64,000 nucleotides of DNA from Castor canadensis (GCF_047511655.1 NC_133387.1:25414353-25478352); one strand, 5' to 3'. Shown: positions 23,925-48,300, counted from the first letter of the stretch. A program made the numbers and translations. Notes: generated by a model from the letters alone, not told the origin.

Positions 23925-24240
23925 GATGCATGATGGACTTGACTATAGTCCCAGCTACTTGGGAGGCAGGGATAGAAGATTGCAGTTTGAGGCCAGCCTG
24001 GGCAAAAAAAAGTTGGCAGGAATGGTAGTACATGGCTGTAACCCCAGCAAATCAGGAAAGAGAGGCAGGGAGATCAAAGTCCAAGGGTGGAATGGGGAAA
24101 AGCATGAGATCCTATCTAAAAAATAACTAAAGCAAAAAGGGCTGGGGGAATGGCTGAAGTGGTAAGCACGCTTGTCTAGCAAGCATGAAACTGAGTTCAA
24201 ACATCAGTACTGCCCAAAAAAAAAAAAAAAAAAAAAGGAG
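23925..24240 (+). repeat. Tandem B1-like arms plus tRNA-like SINE
   Basis: 'ggacttgactatagtcccag', second arm 'ggcaggaatggtagtacatg', then 'gggctgggggaatggctgaag ... tgagttcaaacatcagtac' and about 20 A. Confidence 0.85.
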
Positions 24241-24269
24241 TTAGCTTATCCATTCAAAAATTTCCATGA

Positions 24270-24615
24270 AAGCTAGGCATGGCGGCTCACACCTATAATC
24301 CCAGTTACTTAGGAGGCTGAAATCAGAAGGATGATGGTTTGAGGTCAGTACAAGCAAAAAGTTACTAAGACCCCCCCACCACACACACACACCATCTCAA
24401 CAAATAAGCTGGGAATGGTGGCAGACACCTGTGATCCTAGCTATGTGAGAGGTGTAGGTAAAAGGATCAAGGTCCAAGGCCCACTCCCAGAAAAACTCAA
24501 GATCTTACCTGAAAAATAACTAGTAAAAAGGGTTGTGAGTGTGGCTTAAGTGGTAGAGACTCCCATTTGCTTAGGCACCAAGTTCAAATCCCAGTACCTC
24601 CAGAAAAGAAAAAAA
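24270..24615 (+). repeat. Tandem B1-like arms plus tRNA-like SINE
   Basis: 'agctaggcatggcggctcac', CA-rich linker near 24370, second arm 'agctgggaatggtggcagac', then 'ggttgtgagtgtggcttaag ... caagttcaaatcccagtacc'. Confidence 0.85.
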
Positions 24616-24619
24616 AATC

Positions 24620-26215
24620 CATGAAAGCTCTAAATTCTCACCACTCCCCCAATCCCTTCCTTCCTTGTCACTTTGCTAAAAATTCACTGATCACAGAACA
24701 CTTAAAGTACAATGCTTCAGGAAAAGTTAGATGTCTGGATTAAATTCAGCTTCTCATGAATGTTAACACTGAATGATCCCACAATTATTCTGGCTGACCA
24801 AAGACCCCCTGCTTAATTTAACAAAATGGGAGAAGCAGATGTGGTAGTAAAATTCCAGTTCTCTGAGCTGGATATTCTGCAGAAAAGGCATTTCTCCATA
24901 ATGAAGCAAAGGAAGGATCTCAATGCTTAAGTGTCTATTTCAACAGGGGACTAGGAGCAACAGCCTGATAGCAATGTAACTAAATTACTAGGACCCAAGT
25001 TATGAAATTAGAAACTGAAATTATTTCACTATCTGCCCGACATTCTCACTTACAGACTTTAGTACAATACCACCAATAGAATAATATCATCCTTCATGGT
25101 TTGATAAGACATGATACTGACCAACCATTTATTTAACATTTCTCTAGTGACAGAATAAATTTACACTACTTCATTATTATATTATATGACAGATGTAATA
25201 CATTTACAAGGCAGTTGAGAATATGAAAATGTAAAAGCTCTGAGAATAAACTCAGGCTTTGTTAGTTCTATAATCAAAGCAACCCAGCACAAACTTTAAA
25301 GTTTTCTGGCTACAGAATAAAAAACTTTCCTGTAAGAAAAAAGTTCTAGAAATTCTGGAAGTTTCCTTTTGACTACTGAATCTCTAATACATAATTATGT
25401 ATGTCTAGAAGTCACAGGAATTCTATACAAAATGTAGAGACAAGACCTTTGCCATGTATGTGTAACATGCATGAAGTTTTTGAGAACTTGATAGTCATTT
25501 TAGCTCAGTCTTCATTCAATGCCAAGTGCCTACAAGTAATTTTAAGATCCTATGCTGGCTCCAGTTGGAAATGAAGAGTTAACAACTCCTCTAAACTTTT
25601 ACAGAACTTGTTTGAACCACTCCATAATAATGATCACAGCTACTTTGTCTCCTTAGCTCCCCTGAAGATTCTACATTTGGAAGAATATATTTCAACTAAC
25701 ATAAATTATTATCCCTCTATAGCTTCTAATACACTGTCTTGCACTTCTTAAATACCAATAATTTTACTGTATTAGCTGGGTGGTACTTGGCAGCAATGTG
25801 GTTCCTGCCTGTCTATGTGCTCCAATCCACAATTCTCCGTACAAGATCTGGCTAAAAGCCAGCTACAAGCAAAAGTGTTACTTCACCTGTCTTAACTAAT
25901 ACATAAATCACAGATCAGCAACATCCATATTTTAAGGATTCATAGAGAGAGGATCTAGGACCTATGGCCTAACAAGATTTCCAATGGCTATGTCCAGCTA
26001 TACCTCCAACATCATGGCACATCCATGTTATAGAAAATCTGTGCTAATATCAAGGTACTGATCTTCTATACTGGTGCAATGTATATGAAGTACTACCAGT
26101 AGTATCTTTTGATACATCACGGGAGGAATGGAAGTAAATAATGATTGAGATGGAGGATAGGATGTTGGTCTCAAAGCTATATTGAGCAGAATCCACTTGG
26201 GCATACTTAATATAT
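24620..26215. other. CALU intron 1 segment without recognised elements
   Basis: No local SINE family, splice-exon signal or long frame seen. Confidence 0.55.
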
Positions 26216-26219
26216 TTTT

Positions 26220-26402
26220 GCCAGGCACTGGTGGCTCATGCCTGAAATCCTAGCTGTTCAGGAGGCAGAGATCAGGAGGACTGTGGTTTGAAACCAGCCT
26301 GGGCAAATAGATTGAGAGACTCTAATTTTTGAAAACCTTTTGAGAATTATATATAATATATAATATATAATTGATACAAACACACACACACATATATATA
26401 AG
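26220..26402 (+). repeat. B1-like SINE followed by (TA)n/(CA)n microsatellite
   Basis: 'gccaggcactggtggctcatg ... cctgggcaaatagattgaga' then 'tatataatatataatatata' and (ca)n, (ta)n to 26401. The tRNA-like half is missing. Confidence 0.8.
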
Positions 26403-27099
26403 CTCAAGGTTCTCCTAGTTGTGATTCTCAAAAAAATCCTGTTAGAGACCCCTGAGTCACTGTAAAATTCATATTAGGACAAGGCAGATTCATCCTCTTT
26501 GGACAAATACAATTTATAGTTTATTGCTGGTACCTCATATGAACTGATTCACAAATTCTTCAGCGATGACTATCATTTGGTTCGTGGTTAACTAAATCTA
26601 CTGAATGAAGTCAAACATATTGGTCTTGGGTCAAGTTCCATTCTATAGAGATTCCAAGGTCCTCTACAAGCTCAAGAAAAAAACTAGTACAGAAACAAAC
26701 TAGGAGCAAACTCATTCCCAATTCATTAAAACTGACTTTATGGCACATGCTAGGAGGTGCGTGCAATTCCATTCTCAAAAGGTTTTCATAGAGCCAAGGA
26801 GTTTTTGCCTTAAGGTAAGAGAAACTTCCCAAATTGCAACTCACTCAACTATACGCTTAATCGTGGCAGCTGTAGGAAATTAAGATTACTTCTGAACACA
26901 GTATGCCAAAAGTCAGGACTAGGATCCGGGGTTAAAAGTAACAAATCAGAATAAAGGAAGCAATTCCCTCATAAACCTTTAAAAACCTGCTTTCCTTCGC
27001 TGACTTTAAGAATGCGGCCAAACATGGAAGCTCAAAAATGTCGGGTTTTCTTTCAAATGAGAAGACTTTAAAGCAGGTGACACGGTGTCTTCGTTCTCT

Positions 27100-27900
27100 T
27101 CCCCGCCTCGTTCCTACACCCGTGAAGCCAGCGAGCACGACTCGGTTGGCAGAGGCACACCACTCCGGGGATGCGGCCCCGGGCGGGGCCGGCCGATCCG
27201 GGCAGGCCAGCGAGCGGGAGGGGCGGGAGCCGTTACAGCCACGCTACCCCGCTGCCCTCCGACCTCAGGAGCGAAAGGTGACCACTAGTCCGAGCGACTC
27301 TAAGTAGGGGGCCCAAGGGCGGACGACAAGGGCACGGCAAGCCATGCACAGAAGTGCTCTCCCAACAAGACGCGAGGGCGGGAGCCAGAATTCCACGGAA
27401 CGCAGACCCCTCCCCAGAGCGTGCGGGAAGGTCAGCGGGGCCTTCCAGGCTGCGCGCCGAAGGCCCTGGGACCCCCAACAGCCGAAGGCCCGGGACCCCG
27501 ACGCAGCAGAGACACCAACCCCGAATGCAGAAGGCCCAAGCCGCTCCGGAAGCAAGGCCAAGTGATAGGAAGAAAGCAAATTAAGGACACGGCTGCGGCG
27601 GAGAGGCTGAGCAGGCACTTACCTTTCCCCGCAACTCCACAACGCAGGATGCCGTTGCGGCGGCTCACCCACCGGCTCGCCTCACACGCGCAAGCACCGC
27701 CCAACCGGAAGTGACTCCGCGCCCCGCCCCCATCCTCCTCGTCGGCGGTCTCCTGACCAATCATCAAGGAGCCCGTCGCTGACGCCTGGCTTCTCCGGGC
27801 AGCTATTGGTCCCTCAATCGCGGAGTCGGGATTGGCTGGAAAGCGCCACGTCCCCGCGAGCGCTCGGAGTTGCGTGGACCGGATTCCCGCCCAATTCTGG
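27100..27900. promoter_or_regulatory. CALU: CpG island and CALU promoter
   Basis: CpG-dense, GC-rich block in an otherwise AT-rich intron/intergenic setting. Core elements cluster upstream of exon 1 (to the right): ETS/GABP-type 'cacttccggtt' on the minus strand near 27705-27715, GC box 'ccccgccccc' near 27721-27730, and three CCAAT/ATTGG (NF-Y) boxes near 27756-27760, 27803-27807 and 27830-27834. No TATA box is seen. This is a housekeeping-type promoter, consistent with broad calumenin expression. Confidence 0.88.
27623..27712 (-). other. CALU: CALU exon 1 (5' untranslated), approximate start
   Basis: The donor is unambiguous: 'ggggaaag' then gtaagtgc, with the exon ending at 27623. The upstream limit is inferred to lie just inside the ETS site 'acttccgg', a common position for TATA-less initiation. 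The exon contains no ATG in frame with the coding start; translation begins in exon 2. Confidence 0.75.
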
Positions 27901-27989
27901 TCCCGGAGTTTGTGGAGGTGGCCGGTCCCAGCCCCCTGCTCTTGCTGCATGTGGGTGCGGCTCTCTGGCCGCCACGTCTTCATTCCGGG

Positions 27990-29090
27990 TGCGTGACTGC
28001 TTCCACTGGGCTTCTTGGATTACCCGGATAATCTTCCTGCCAAGAGCCCCCAAGGCAGAAATAATCCGACTGCTGTAGGGAACAATCCCACTCTCTGACC
28101 TTTCGTCCCTGCGGCCCTGAGGCGGGGTCTACAGGACGCTCTGCCCTCTGGCTACAAAGCATCTTTCGGCTTCGTTTCTCGCCAGAACGTCTACGTGTCT
28201 TGCACTCGGGCCACCATCACGTCCTTTTTCGTCTGTATGGCCTTTGTTCACCAAGCGGCTTCCCCTGATGTTCCAGTGAAGCCGTTAGAAGTCTCAGTGT
28301 AGGTGTGAGTTCCAGAAGCCTTGCCTGACTCCGACCAGCGTAATGCTAGTTCCCTTACTTGCCATCATAGCACTCTGTGTCTTCAGGTCACTGCCAAAGT
28401 TTGCTACACGACTGCTTACCCCTCTGTCCTCGAAGAGTCAGAATACGCATCTGTCTGTCCTTCGTATCTGCAGCGCTCAGCTTGCTGCCCAGGTCAAAAG
28501 AGATGCTCAGTAACGTTGAGTGGACGGCATGGATAGAATCCGTTGCCTGCCCCTGATTTAAAAGGAATGCCGGAAAATGATCCACCCTATTCATTTTAGT
28601 GTCACGAGATTAAAACAAGTACTCAGTGAGGGTTACTGTATCTTCAACACAAACGTGCTATCAACTTGAGTTCTTAGGACATAAAGCCTCTATAGTTTAA
28701 ATCCAGTTGAGACAAGTTGGAAGCTAATGAAAGAGTTAAATACAAAGCAAATTATTTTTAAGTGCCAAGATGCAAGACTGACAGCTGCTGCTTAGGACAT
28801 TCAAATAAAGGAGAATTCGAGAGAGCCTCATAAGAAGGTGTGATCCAGGCTTGACTAAGGCATTTCCAGATGGACTATTCAGGAAAAGAAGTAGCAAGAA
28901 CAAGAGCAAGTGGGTGGTAGAGAGGTAATAAATTCTCAAGATGAATGAGATCGAAAAAAGGCACTCATTCAGGGAACACATAGCTTGCGAGTTTGGATAG
29001 GAAACGGAAGGTCTTGACTATCTGAGGAGCCTAAGCTAAAAGCAGTGAGAATTGTGGGTCTCCACTGAAAGGTTTCTAAACTTGTGCCTG
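27990..29090. other. Upstream flank of CALU, nothing recognised
   Basis: Moderately GC-rich to 28.5 kb, then ordinary. A divergent transcript is possible but no donor/acceptor pair or coding frame supports one. Confidence 0.5.
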
Positions 29091-29409
29091 GTGGTTCTTT
29101 CAGGAAGGCACACTACTTCGTCTCATAGGTGTTAACTACAAAAAGTCCTCCTTGGAGTCAGGCATTTTGATAGGCACTGGTGAACCTATGAAGAATAGGA
29201 CATCATTCCTGCCCAGGAGGACCTGCATCCTGAAAGTGCCTTAGTGAAAGCTGGACAGATAGTGAGTTTGCCAAAGACAGGGCCCCTCCAAACCTGAGAT
29301 TCTTTATGGGTAAGGGCCTGGCCTGTCAAGGAAAGGCAAATGGAAATAAGCCTTTATATGCAAGAGAGATTGTTAAATTAGAAAAACTATTTGTATCAGT
29401 TAAAAACAA

Positions 29410-29437
29410 ATGTGTGTTGGGTGTGTGTGTGTGTGTA
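29410..29437 (+). repeat. (GT)n microsatellite
   Basis: 'tgtgtgttgggtgtgtgtgt' continuing to a T/A run. Confidence 0.85.
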
Positions 29438-29529
29438 TTTTTTAAAGGGGAGGAAAATAAGTCCTGGACTTGGTGACCACTTAGATGCACTGAGATGAAA
29501 CAAATGGAGAGGCACACAAAAATTAGAAA

Positions 29530-29645
29530 GTTTTATCTGGGTATGGTGGTAAATACCTATAAATCCAGCTCTCAGAAGGCTGAGGCAGGAGGATCTCATG
29601 TTTATTTTTGAGAACTTGTCTCAAAAAGAATTTAAAATTTTTAAT
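29530..29645 (+). repeat. B1-like SINE
   Basis: 'ttatctgggtatggtggtaaa ... cagctctcagaaggctgagg ... gagaacttgtctcaaaaag'. Confidence 0.8.
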
Positions 29646-30029
29646 CATGGGAGGTTGGAAGAATAAGCCAGATTCATGGGAGATAAGGGAAATGCATGGA
29701 GTTGAAGACATGGTGTGTTGAGGTGATGGTGGAACATCTGAAAAGAGCCTATAGGCAGGAGAAACTGGAGAGGTCTTTGGCTAGGAGGCAGCTGAGGGAG
29801 GTTTAAGAACAGATGAGTGTTCTACAGCCAGCAAGCAGATTCAGCCTCATGGGAGCCCCGAAGTTAGAAAGTAGGAAGTAGATGAAAAGGACTTAGGGGT
29901 AGCACACTTAGGAAATGTCACCACCAGCTGCATCCAAGGCCATCTAGCTCTGGATTTTGTCTTTGAGAGCAACACCGAAGGACTGCTTGTGGAAGGCTAA
30001 ACCATAAAAGACTGATGTTCTCCTCTAAG

Positions 30030-30125
30030 CTTTTTTTTTTAGGGGGGGCAGTACTAAGATTTGAACTCAGGGCTTCATGCTTGCTTGGCAGGTGCTCTAC
30101 CACTTGAGCTACACCTCCAAGACCT
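30030..30125 (-). repeat. tRNA-like SINE
   Basis: 'ggcagtactaagatttgaac ... caggtgctctaccacttgag'. Confidence 0.8.
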
Positions 30126-30614
30126 TGCTCCCAGCATCTTAGCTCTGCCCACAGTGTGTTACTGAACACTTGCTCCACAAATGAATGTATTGTTTCCTGT
30201 GTGCAGCAATAAACAAAAGGGCTTAAACTCTGCCATGGTGTTTATATTCTGGTTGGTAGGAGCAGGTGAAAAGACACTGGAGCTGGTGATAAGTGCGAGG
30301 GTATCAGGAATGGTGGTCCTCTTAGAAAGGGTGGCCAGGGAAGGCTCCTGAGGAGGTGACATGTGCGTGAATGTCTGAAGGTGGTAAAGAAGTTCTGAGA
30401 AAAGGGAACAGCAAGGGCAAAGGCCTGGAGCTGGGAGTATGTTTGGGGCGTATCCCAGAGCCAGTGTGGTTGCGGTGTGGGGAGGAGAGGAGAGGAGAGG
30501 ACATGTAGTCAGAGAGGCAGGAGGGATGGGAGGGCAGCATCACGTAGGGGCTTTAGGCTGTGGCAAGGACTTTAGCGTTTATTGTGAGATAGAGTAGAAG
30601 AGACTGGTTATTTA

Positions 30615-30955
30615 CCAAACTGTTTTCTCTTCATCCTGTGAATAAAAAAGACCACATTTTCCACCCTCCCTTGTAGTGTGGCCATATGACAGAGCAATGA
30701 CCAAGAAAGGAGGGCAGAAATTATGTATACTACTTCAGTACTGACCATACAAACCTGCCATGTACAATTCTCCAGGTTCTTCCTCTTTCTGTGACAATCC
30801 TGTAAGCCATGTATGGCAAAGCCACAGGATACAAGGGGCCCAAGTTCCTTTTAGAAGAACCACTCACCAGGCACCCACTTTGGACTTCTGATAAGAAGTA
30901 AAACTTCTGTTAGTTGTTTTATGCTGCAGATGTACTGAAGTTTGTTTTTTAGTAT
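30615..30955 (+). repeat. Old dispersed repeat nested in the L2, family uncertain
   Basis: 'ccaccctcccttgtagtgtg gccatatgac' matches the mammalian string 'cctcccttgcagctaggtgtggccatgtgac'. Related copies lie near 40040-40150 and 49965-50300. Confidence 0.6.
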
Positions 30956-31394
30956 TACCCTAAGACAGTGGGAAGACGTAGGAAGGTTTTGAGCAGAGAA
31001 GAGACATGTAAAATTTTGAAAGAGTAACATTAGACTGGAAAGGGTAAAGTTAGAAATAGGGCTTTAAAAAGGCTTTTCCAACAGTCCGGGTGAGTAGTGG
31101 TGATGATTTGGCCCAGGTAGTAACAGTGTAAGAAGTGTCAGATTTTGAATACAGTTCAAAAGGATTTCCTGATGGGCTGGAAATGGAGTGAAGAGAAAGA
31201 TAAGAGTCAAGAACTACTTCAAAGTTCTGAGCAACTAGAGAAACAGAGCTGCCATTTACTAGAATGGGGAAAATTTGAGGGGAGAGCCAATTTTGTGAGA
31301 TAATATTGAGAGGTTAGTTTGGACATGTTGACATGTCTATGAGACATTGAAATGAGATGCCAAGTGGGTAGCTGGGTATGTATTTCTGGGTTTT

Positions 31395-31487
31395 TTTCTT
31401 TTTATTTTGGTGGTACTGGGGTTTGAATTCAGGGCCTCTTGCTTTCTAGGTAGGCATTCTAGCACTTGAGTCATTCTGCCAGCCTGA
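31395..31487 (-). repeat. tRNA-like SINE inserted in L2
   Basis: 'ttggtggtactggggtttga ... ggcattctagcacttgagtc'. An (TA)n/(CA)n run follows at 31535-31575. Confidence 0.85.
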
Positions 31488-32019
31488 AGTTCATGGTGAT
31501 CTGGACTAGACATATAATGTTGGGAATAATTGATATGTTTTATATATATATACACACATATATGTATACATATAATCATCTGAAAACCATGAGTTTTGAT
31601 TAGAAGAGATCCAAGGACTGAATTCTGAAAAGTTCTCATGTTCTGTAATGGCTGAGGGTGCTGATAAGAATAAATCAGCAAAGGGACTGAGAGGAAAAGC
31701 CAGTGAAGGAGGAAGAAATCCAGGAAAATTCAGGAAAGTGTCCTAGAAGCCAAGTGAAGAAAGTGTTTCTAGGAGAAAGGTGTACTCATACAAGGGCCAT
31801 GCTGCTGACAGCAAGGTGAGGACTGGTTGGCTGTGGGCTTTAGCAGGGTGGGGACTTTGACAGCTCAGTGCAGTGATATATGCAAACCTAATGAGTGGGC
31901 TCAAGTGAGAATAGGAGACAAGAGACTGGAAACCCTTTCAAGGAGTTTACTATAAAGAATTGGAGAAAAATGCAGCAGAAGGGCCATATGGATCAAGGGG
32001 AAAGATTTTGTGTTATTTA

Positions 32020-32340
32020 TTTTTGGGAGTACTGGGGCTTGAACTCAGGGCCCTGCACTTGCTAGGCAGGTGCTCTAACATTTGGGCCACAACCAAATCC
32101 TGTTTACTTTGTTTTTCAGATAGGTGCTTCCTTGCCCCACCCCTACGGTTGGCCTTGGACTTTGAGCCTCCTACCTGTGCCTCAGGCATAGCTGAGATTA
32201 CAGGTGCATGTCATATGCCCTGCTAATTGGGTGACATGGGATCTTGCCAACATTTTTGCCCAGGGTGGCCTCAAACTTCAGTCCTGCTGATCTCTACCTT
32301 CCAAATCTCTGAGATTACAGGCATATGCCACCACATTCAC
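32020..32340 (-). repeat. Composite SINE (tRNA-like plus two B1-like arms) inserted in L2
   Basis: 'gggagtactggggcttgaact', then 'gcctcaggcatagctgagat' and a second arm ending 'gattacaggcatatgccacc'. Confidence 0.85.
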
Positions 32341-33741
32341 CTTGTTCTGTTTTTTAAACAGCATGTTTAGAAGAAATGCCAGTGCATTTGGTGTTGGTAG
32401 GAAGGATCTAGTATAAGGATCAAATTAAGATGAAGAGTTGCTGGGACAGTACTTTTGGGTAGATAAGATGGGATCTAATTTGCAGGCTTTACAGACAGTG
32501 GAGATAGTTCTCCCATGGTAACAAGGAGAGAAGCCAGAATCTATGGTCCTGCTTCTAAGTAAATGATGGACATGATGGTGAGAACTTGGAGTTCTCTTTG
32601 ACTGCTACTGTTTCTCAGTGAAATGGGAGCTGAGTCATCAGAAGACACTGGTGGTTTGAGGAGAGGGGAGGTGTGAAATAGCCATTTAGCAGAGTGGAAA
32701 AACTAGGGCGATGTAGGGTGATTTCCAGGCACTATTGACTCTTGAAGCTTGGAATTAATTGGGGGTGAGCCTGGTTAGTATGTCATGCCATTTTCTCCAG
32801 GCAAACTCAGTGGCACGGTGCAGACGTGGAGTTGGTGTAGAGATGATTTAGCCAACTGAACAGAAGAAAGGGATAGAAACACAAAGATGTTGAGGATGCA
32901 TGTAAGAAGTGAGGATAATAAGACTGGTCACTACATCTGGGCAAGAGGAGGGGGAAATAAGGACAAGAAGAGAGTGAAGGGAAGTGAAAATGTGGTAGGA
33001 GCAACAGATTGGTGGGGTTGAAGGATTATTGGATCCCTGGGGAAAAGAAAGGAGGTAATATAGCTGGAGAGAGGGAATAACGGGGTAGGATGTCATTAAT
33101 TTAACAAAGTCTAGTTAAAACCAGAGTAGTCAGTAGCTGAGGAGCGTAAAAGACAGGAGTTCAAGGCACGACAAACAGGATGGGAAGGATCATCTATGTG
33201 GACATTGAAGACCCCAGGAGTTAGGATAAGTGTCATCTACATGGACATTGAAAATACAAGTTGTTCAGATGTAACTCATCCTTGGAGTGATGGTGATTCA
33301 CGAGCTTATTTTTTAGCCCTCCACCCCAACCATTTCAGTTTAAAAACCACTTCATTGTAGTCAAAGATCCTTGTCGGCTATCTTAAACCAGAGCAAAACA
33401 TCCAAAAAATTCTTTCCATGAAAGCTGGTCAGCTGTTCTGAAATACTTATTGTCTAGACTTTATTGAATGTGAAATATTGCTCAATTTAAGCAAAGAAGT
33501 CAACCCATGAGCCATCTGACAGACACTTCTTAGTGACCCTCTTGATTGAAAACTTGTGAATCTCTGTGTTGCCTATATTTTGAGCCTATATTTTCTCTCT
33601 CTGGAGTCACTTAGTTAATAAGCACTAGCAAGGTATAGCAACATTTAAGGCAGTGCCAATTGTAAAAGAAATTGCACCAGTGTTTGTAGGACTGAGACAA
33701 TAGTAAATCTAAGACATTTGATCACAACAGAGAAATTCAAG

Positions 33742-33970
33742 CCAGGCACTGGTGGCTCACGCCTAAAACCCTAGCTACTCAGGAGGTAGAGATCAGGAGG
33801 ACCGTGGTTTGAAGCCAGCCTGGGCAAATAGTTCTCAAGATCCTGTCTTGAAAAAAGCCCATCACAAAAAAGAGCTGGTGGAGTGGCTCAAGTGGTAGAG
33901 CACCTACTTAGCAAGCATGAGGACCTGAGTTCAATACCCAGTATTGCCAAAAAAAAAAAAAGAGAGAGAA
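33742..33970 (+). repeat. Composite B1-like plus tRNA-like SINE with poly(A)
   Basis: 'gccaggcactggtggctcac ... cctgggcaaatagttctcaag', linker 'gcccatcacaaaaaa', then 'gctggtggagtggctcaagt ... gagttcaatacccagtattg'. This is the clearest example of the full composite in the window. Confidence 0.9.
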
Positions 33971-34827
33971 CTTCACTCTACCTTATCTTACCTTGTCTTA
34001 AAATCTTTTGTAGGAACGCTTCATCAGCTTCAAACCTAAATTGGAACACCAGGGCTGGACAACAAGGCCAAGTTAGGGAACAGGCTAAAGAAGAAGGCAT
34101 AAAGCTTAAATCAGAAGAGAGGGAGTAGCAAGAATAACTGGCAAAAGAGGAAACTGAAGAATTCCCTCATAGTTGTTCCAGAGTAGTCTAAGCAGAGAAG
34201 AAATCATACTTCTTTTTTTGGTTTATGGTTTTACTTTCAAGTTTTAAATTAGATAAATAGAAGCTTGGCGAGGCATCTCTGATCTATTTCTTGTATGGTC
34301 CTCTTCATCTCTTCTCCCAAGTCTCTTCTGTTTCCTTCTGTTACCATTTCTCTTTGGGTCTCTCCTCTGACTCCCTCCTGTCACCTTCTTCATCATGTCC
34401 ATTTTGCTCTCGTCCATCTCTCTTCTGGGAAGGCTTGCTTCCCTTGAGTTCCTTTTCTCTGTCTCTTGGCTCCAGCCATTCTGAGATCATGTCTTCCTTT
34501 GCCCACTGAGGGGTGGTGGGATAGAGGTGGGCTGTGCTCATGTGAAGTGGTAAGAACATGGAGGTAGGTACAGTTGGAATGAGGAAAGGCTGTGCTGTTA
34601 CCGTGCAGTCATGATTGTAGGTTTCCCTTAGTTGCAGCTTTCTCCTCCTCACAGTCCAGATAGAGTCTCTCCTGAAGCTGAATGCTACAGAGCCCTGTTG
34701 GCAAAGGCTACATAGACTCTCCCCAGTGTGAAAAGTGGATCATATAGAGTTTCCTGTGAGCACAGGAGAGAAGAGTGTTCAGTGGTATATACAGTACCTG
34801 AGAAGCTCTTCTGTAGGTTCAAAGATA

Positions 34828-35137
34828 CAGTAGTTTCCCCTTCTCTGTGGGAGTTTTGTTCCCAGATCAGGGAGTGTCTGAAACCGTAGAGAGCACCACG
34901 CCTGTATTATAAGTGATATGTTTTTCCCATATATGCATTTCTATGGTAAAGTTTAAATCATAAATCAGGCATAGTAAGAGATTAACAACAATAACTAATA
35001 AACAGATTGTTCATTATGTATTATAATGAAAGTTATATGATTATGGCTTTTCTCTCTCAAAATATTAAATTCTCCACTTAAAATTATTGATTGCCGTTTA
35101 GTGTGGGTAACTGAAACCTTAGAAAGTGAAACCACTG
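34828..35137 (+). mobile_element. Tigger/MER2-type mariner MITE with terminal inverted repeats
   Basis: Starts 'cagtagtttccccttctctg' and ends 'agaaagtgaaaccactg'. The ends are imperfect inverted complements and each is flanked by TA (34826-34827 and 35138-35139), the TcMar target duplication. The interior ('gtttaaatcataaatcaggc', 'agtaagagattaacaacaat') matches the MER2/Tigger consensus. The element is 310 bp, internally deleted, with no transposase. Confidence 0.85.
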
Positions 35138-35775
35138 TAATTAACATTAATTTTTTAAAAATTGCTAAATGTAAATAATGATCTCTTGAGGAGGAGATCA
35201 TTCATAATATTTTACTTTAGAAAACCTAAATCACCCAACCTTCTTTAGGACTCTATCTCTGTTAGATATGGCATGTGGGAGGTACTTCACACATGCTTAT
35301 TAAATGAATAAAGGATAGATAAGGAGGCTTGGGACATGGAGAGAGAAGGGCTGAGGCCCCAGGGAAGTTTGTCCCCACCCAATCCTGCAGTCTAGCTCCT
35401 TTTTCCTTCTCTGCACCCCAACCCACCTTAGTAAGAAGGCTCTCGGGGCTCAAGAGCTTTAGGGAAGGAGAAGGGAGGGGAGGGCCTGCAGGAATTCCCT
35501 AAAGGAGGCTCTCAGGCTTCTCTGCACAGCAAGGTAGATAGAGCTCTAATTACAAGAGCATCATTCTAGTGTGTCTGTCCCTTCAGAGACACGTGGGAAC
35601 TCTGGGGACTCTGGAGGTGCCACACTGCAGGGTTTCACTGAACTCCATTGGAGGCAAAGAAAAACAGGGCAGGAGAAAAGAGGGTTGAGGTCACTGAGGC
35701 CATCATCCCCCATCCCCAGCCCACAGCATTCTGGAATCACCCTAAGGACACCAGGACCCAGCCCTAGCCCTGAGG

Positions 35776-48300
<12,525 letters not shown>

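Larger units (their letters stand above)
30165..33250 (-). repeat. Long LINE-2 (L2) copy, interrupted
   Basis: The L2 3' end is at the low coordinate: the complement of 'aataaacaaaagggcttaaac', 'ggaaggctcctgaggaggtg' and 'gggaacagcaagggcaaagg' is the well-known L2 tail. Further right, the complement carries degenerate reverse-transcriptase ORF2 remnants, e.g. near 31715-31800 a reading like 'CTAGAAACACTTTCTTCACT' (LETLSSLGF region). Interruptions are an unidentified old repeat at about 30615-30955, a SINE at 31395-31487, AT repeats near 31535-31575 and a SINE at 32020-32340. There are many stops and frameshifts, so it is a dead element. The plus strand of this block is markedly purine-rich. 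Confidence 0.8.

Noticed and set aside
27038-28162. Several overlapping open frames of 60-183 codons on both strands
   Set aside because: They lie in the CpG island, where stop codons are rare. They overlap in several frames, and the only supported transcript is the CALU non-coding exon.
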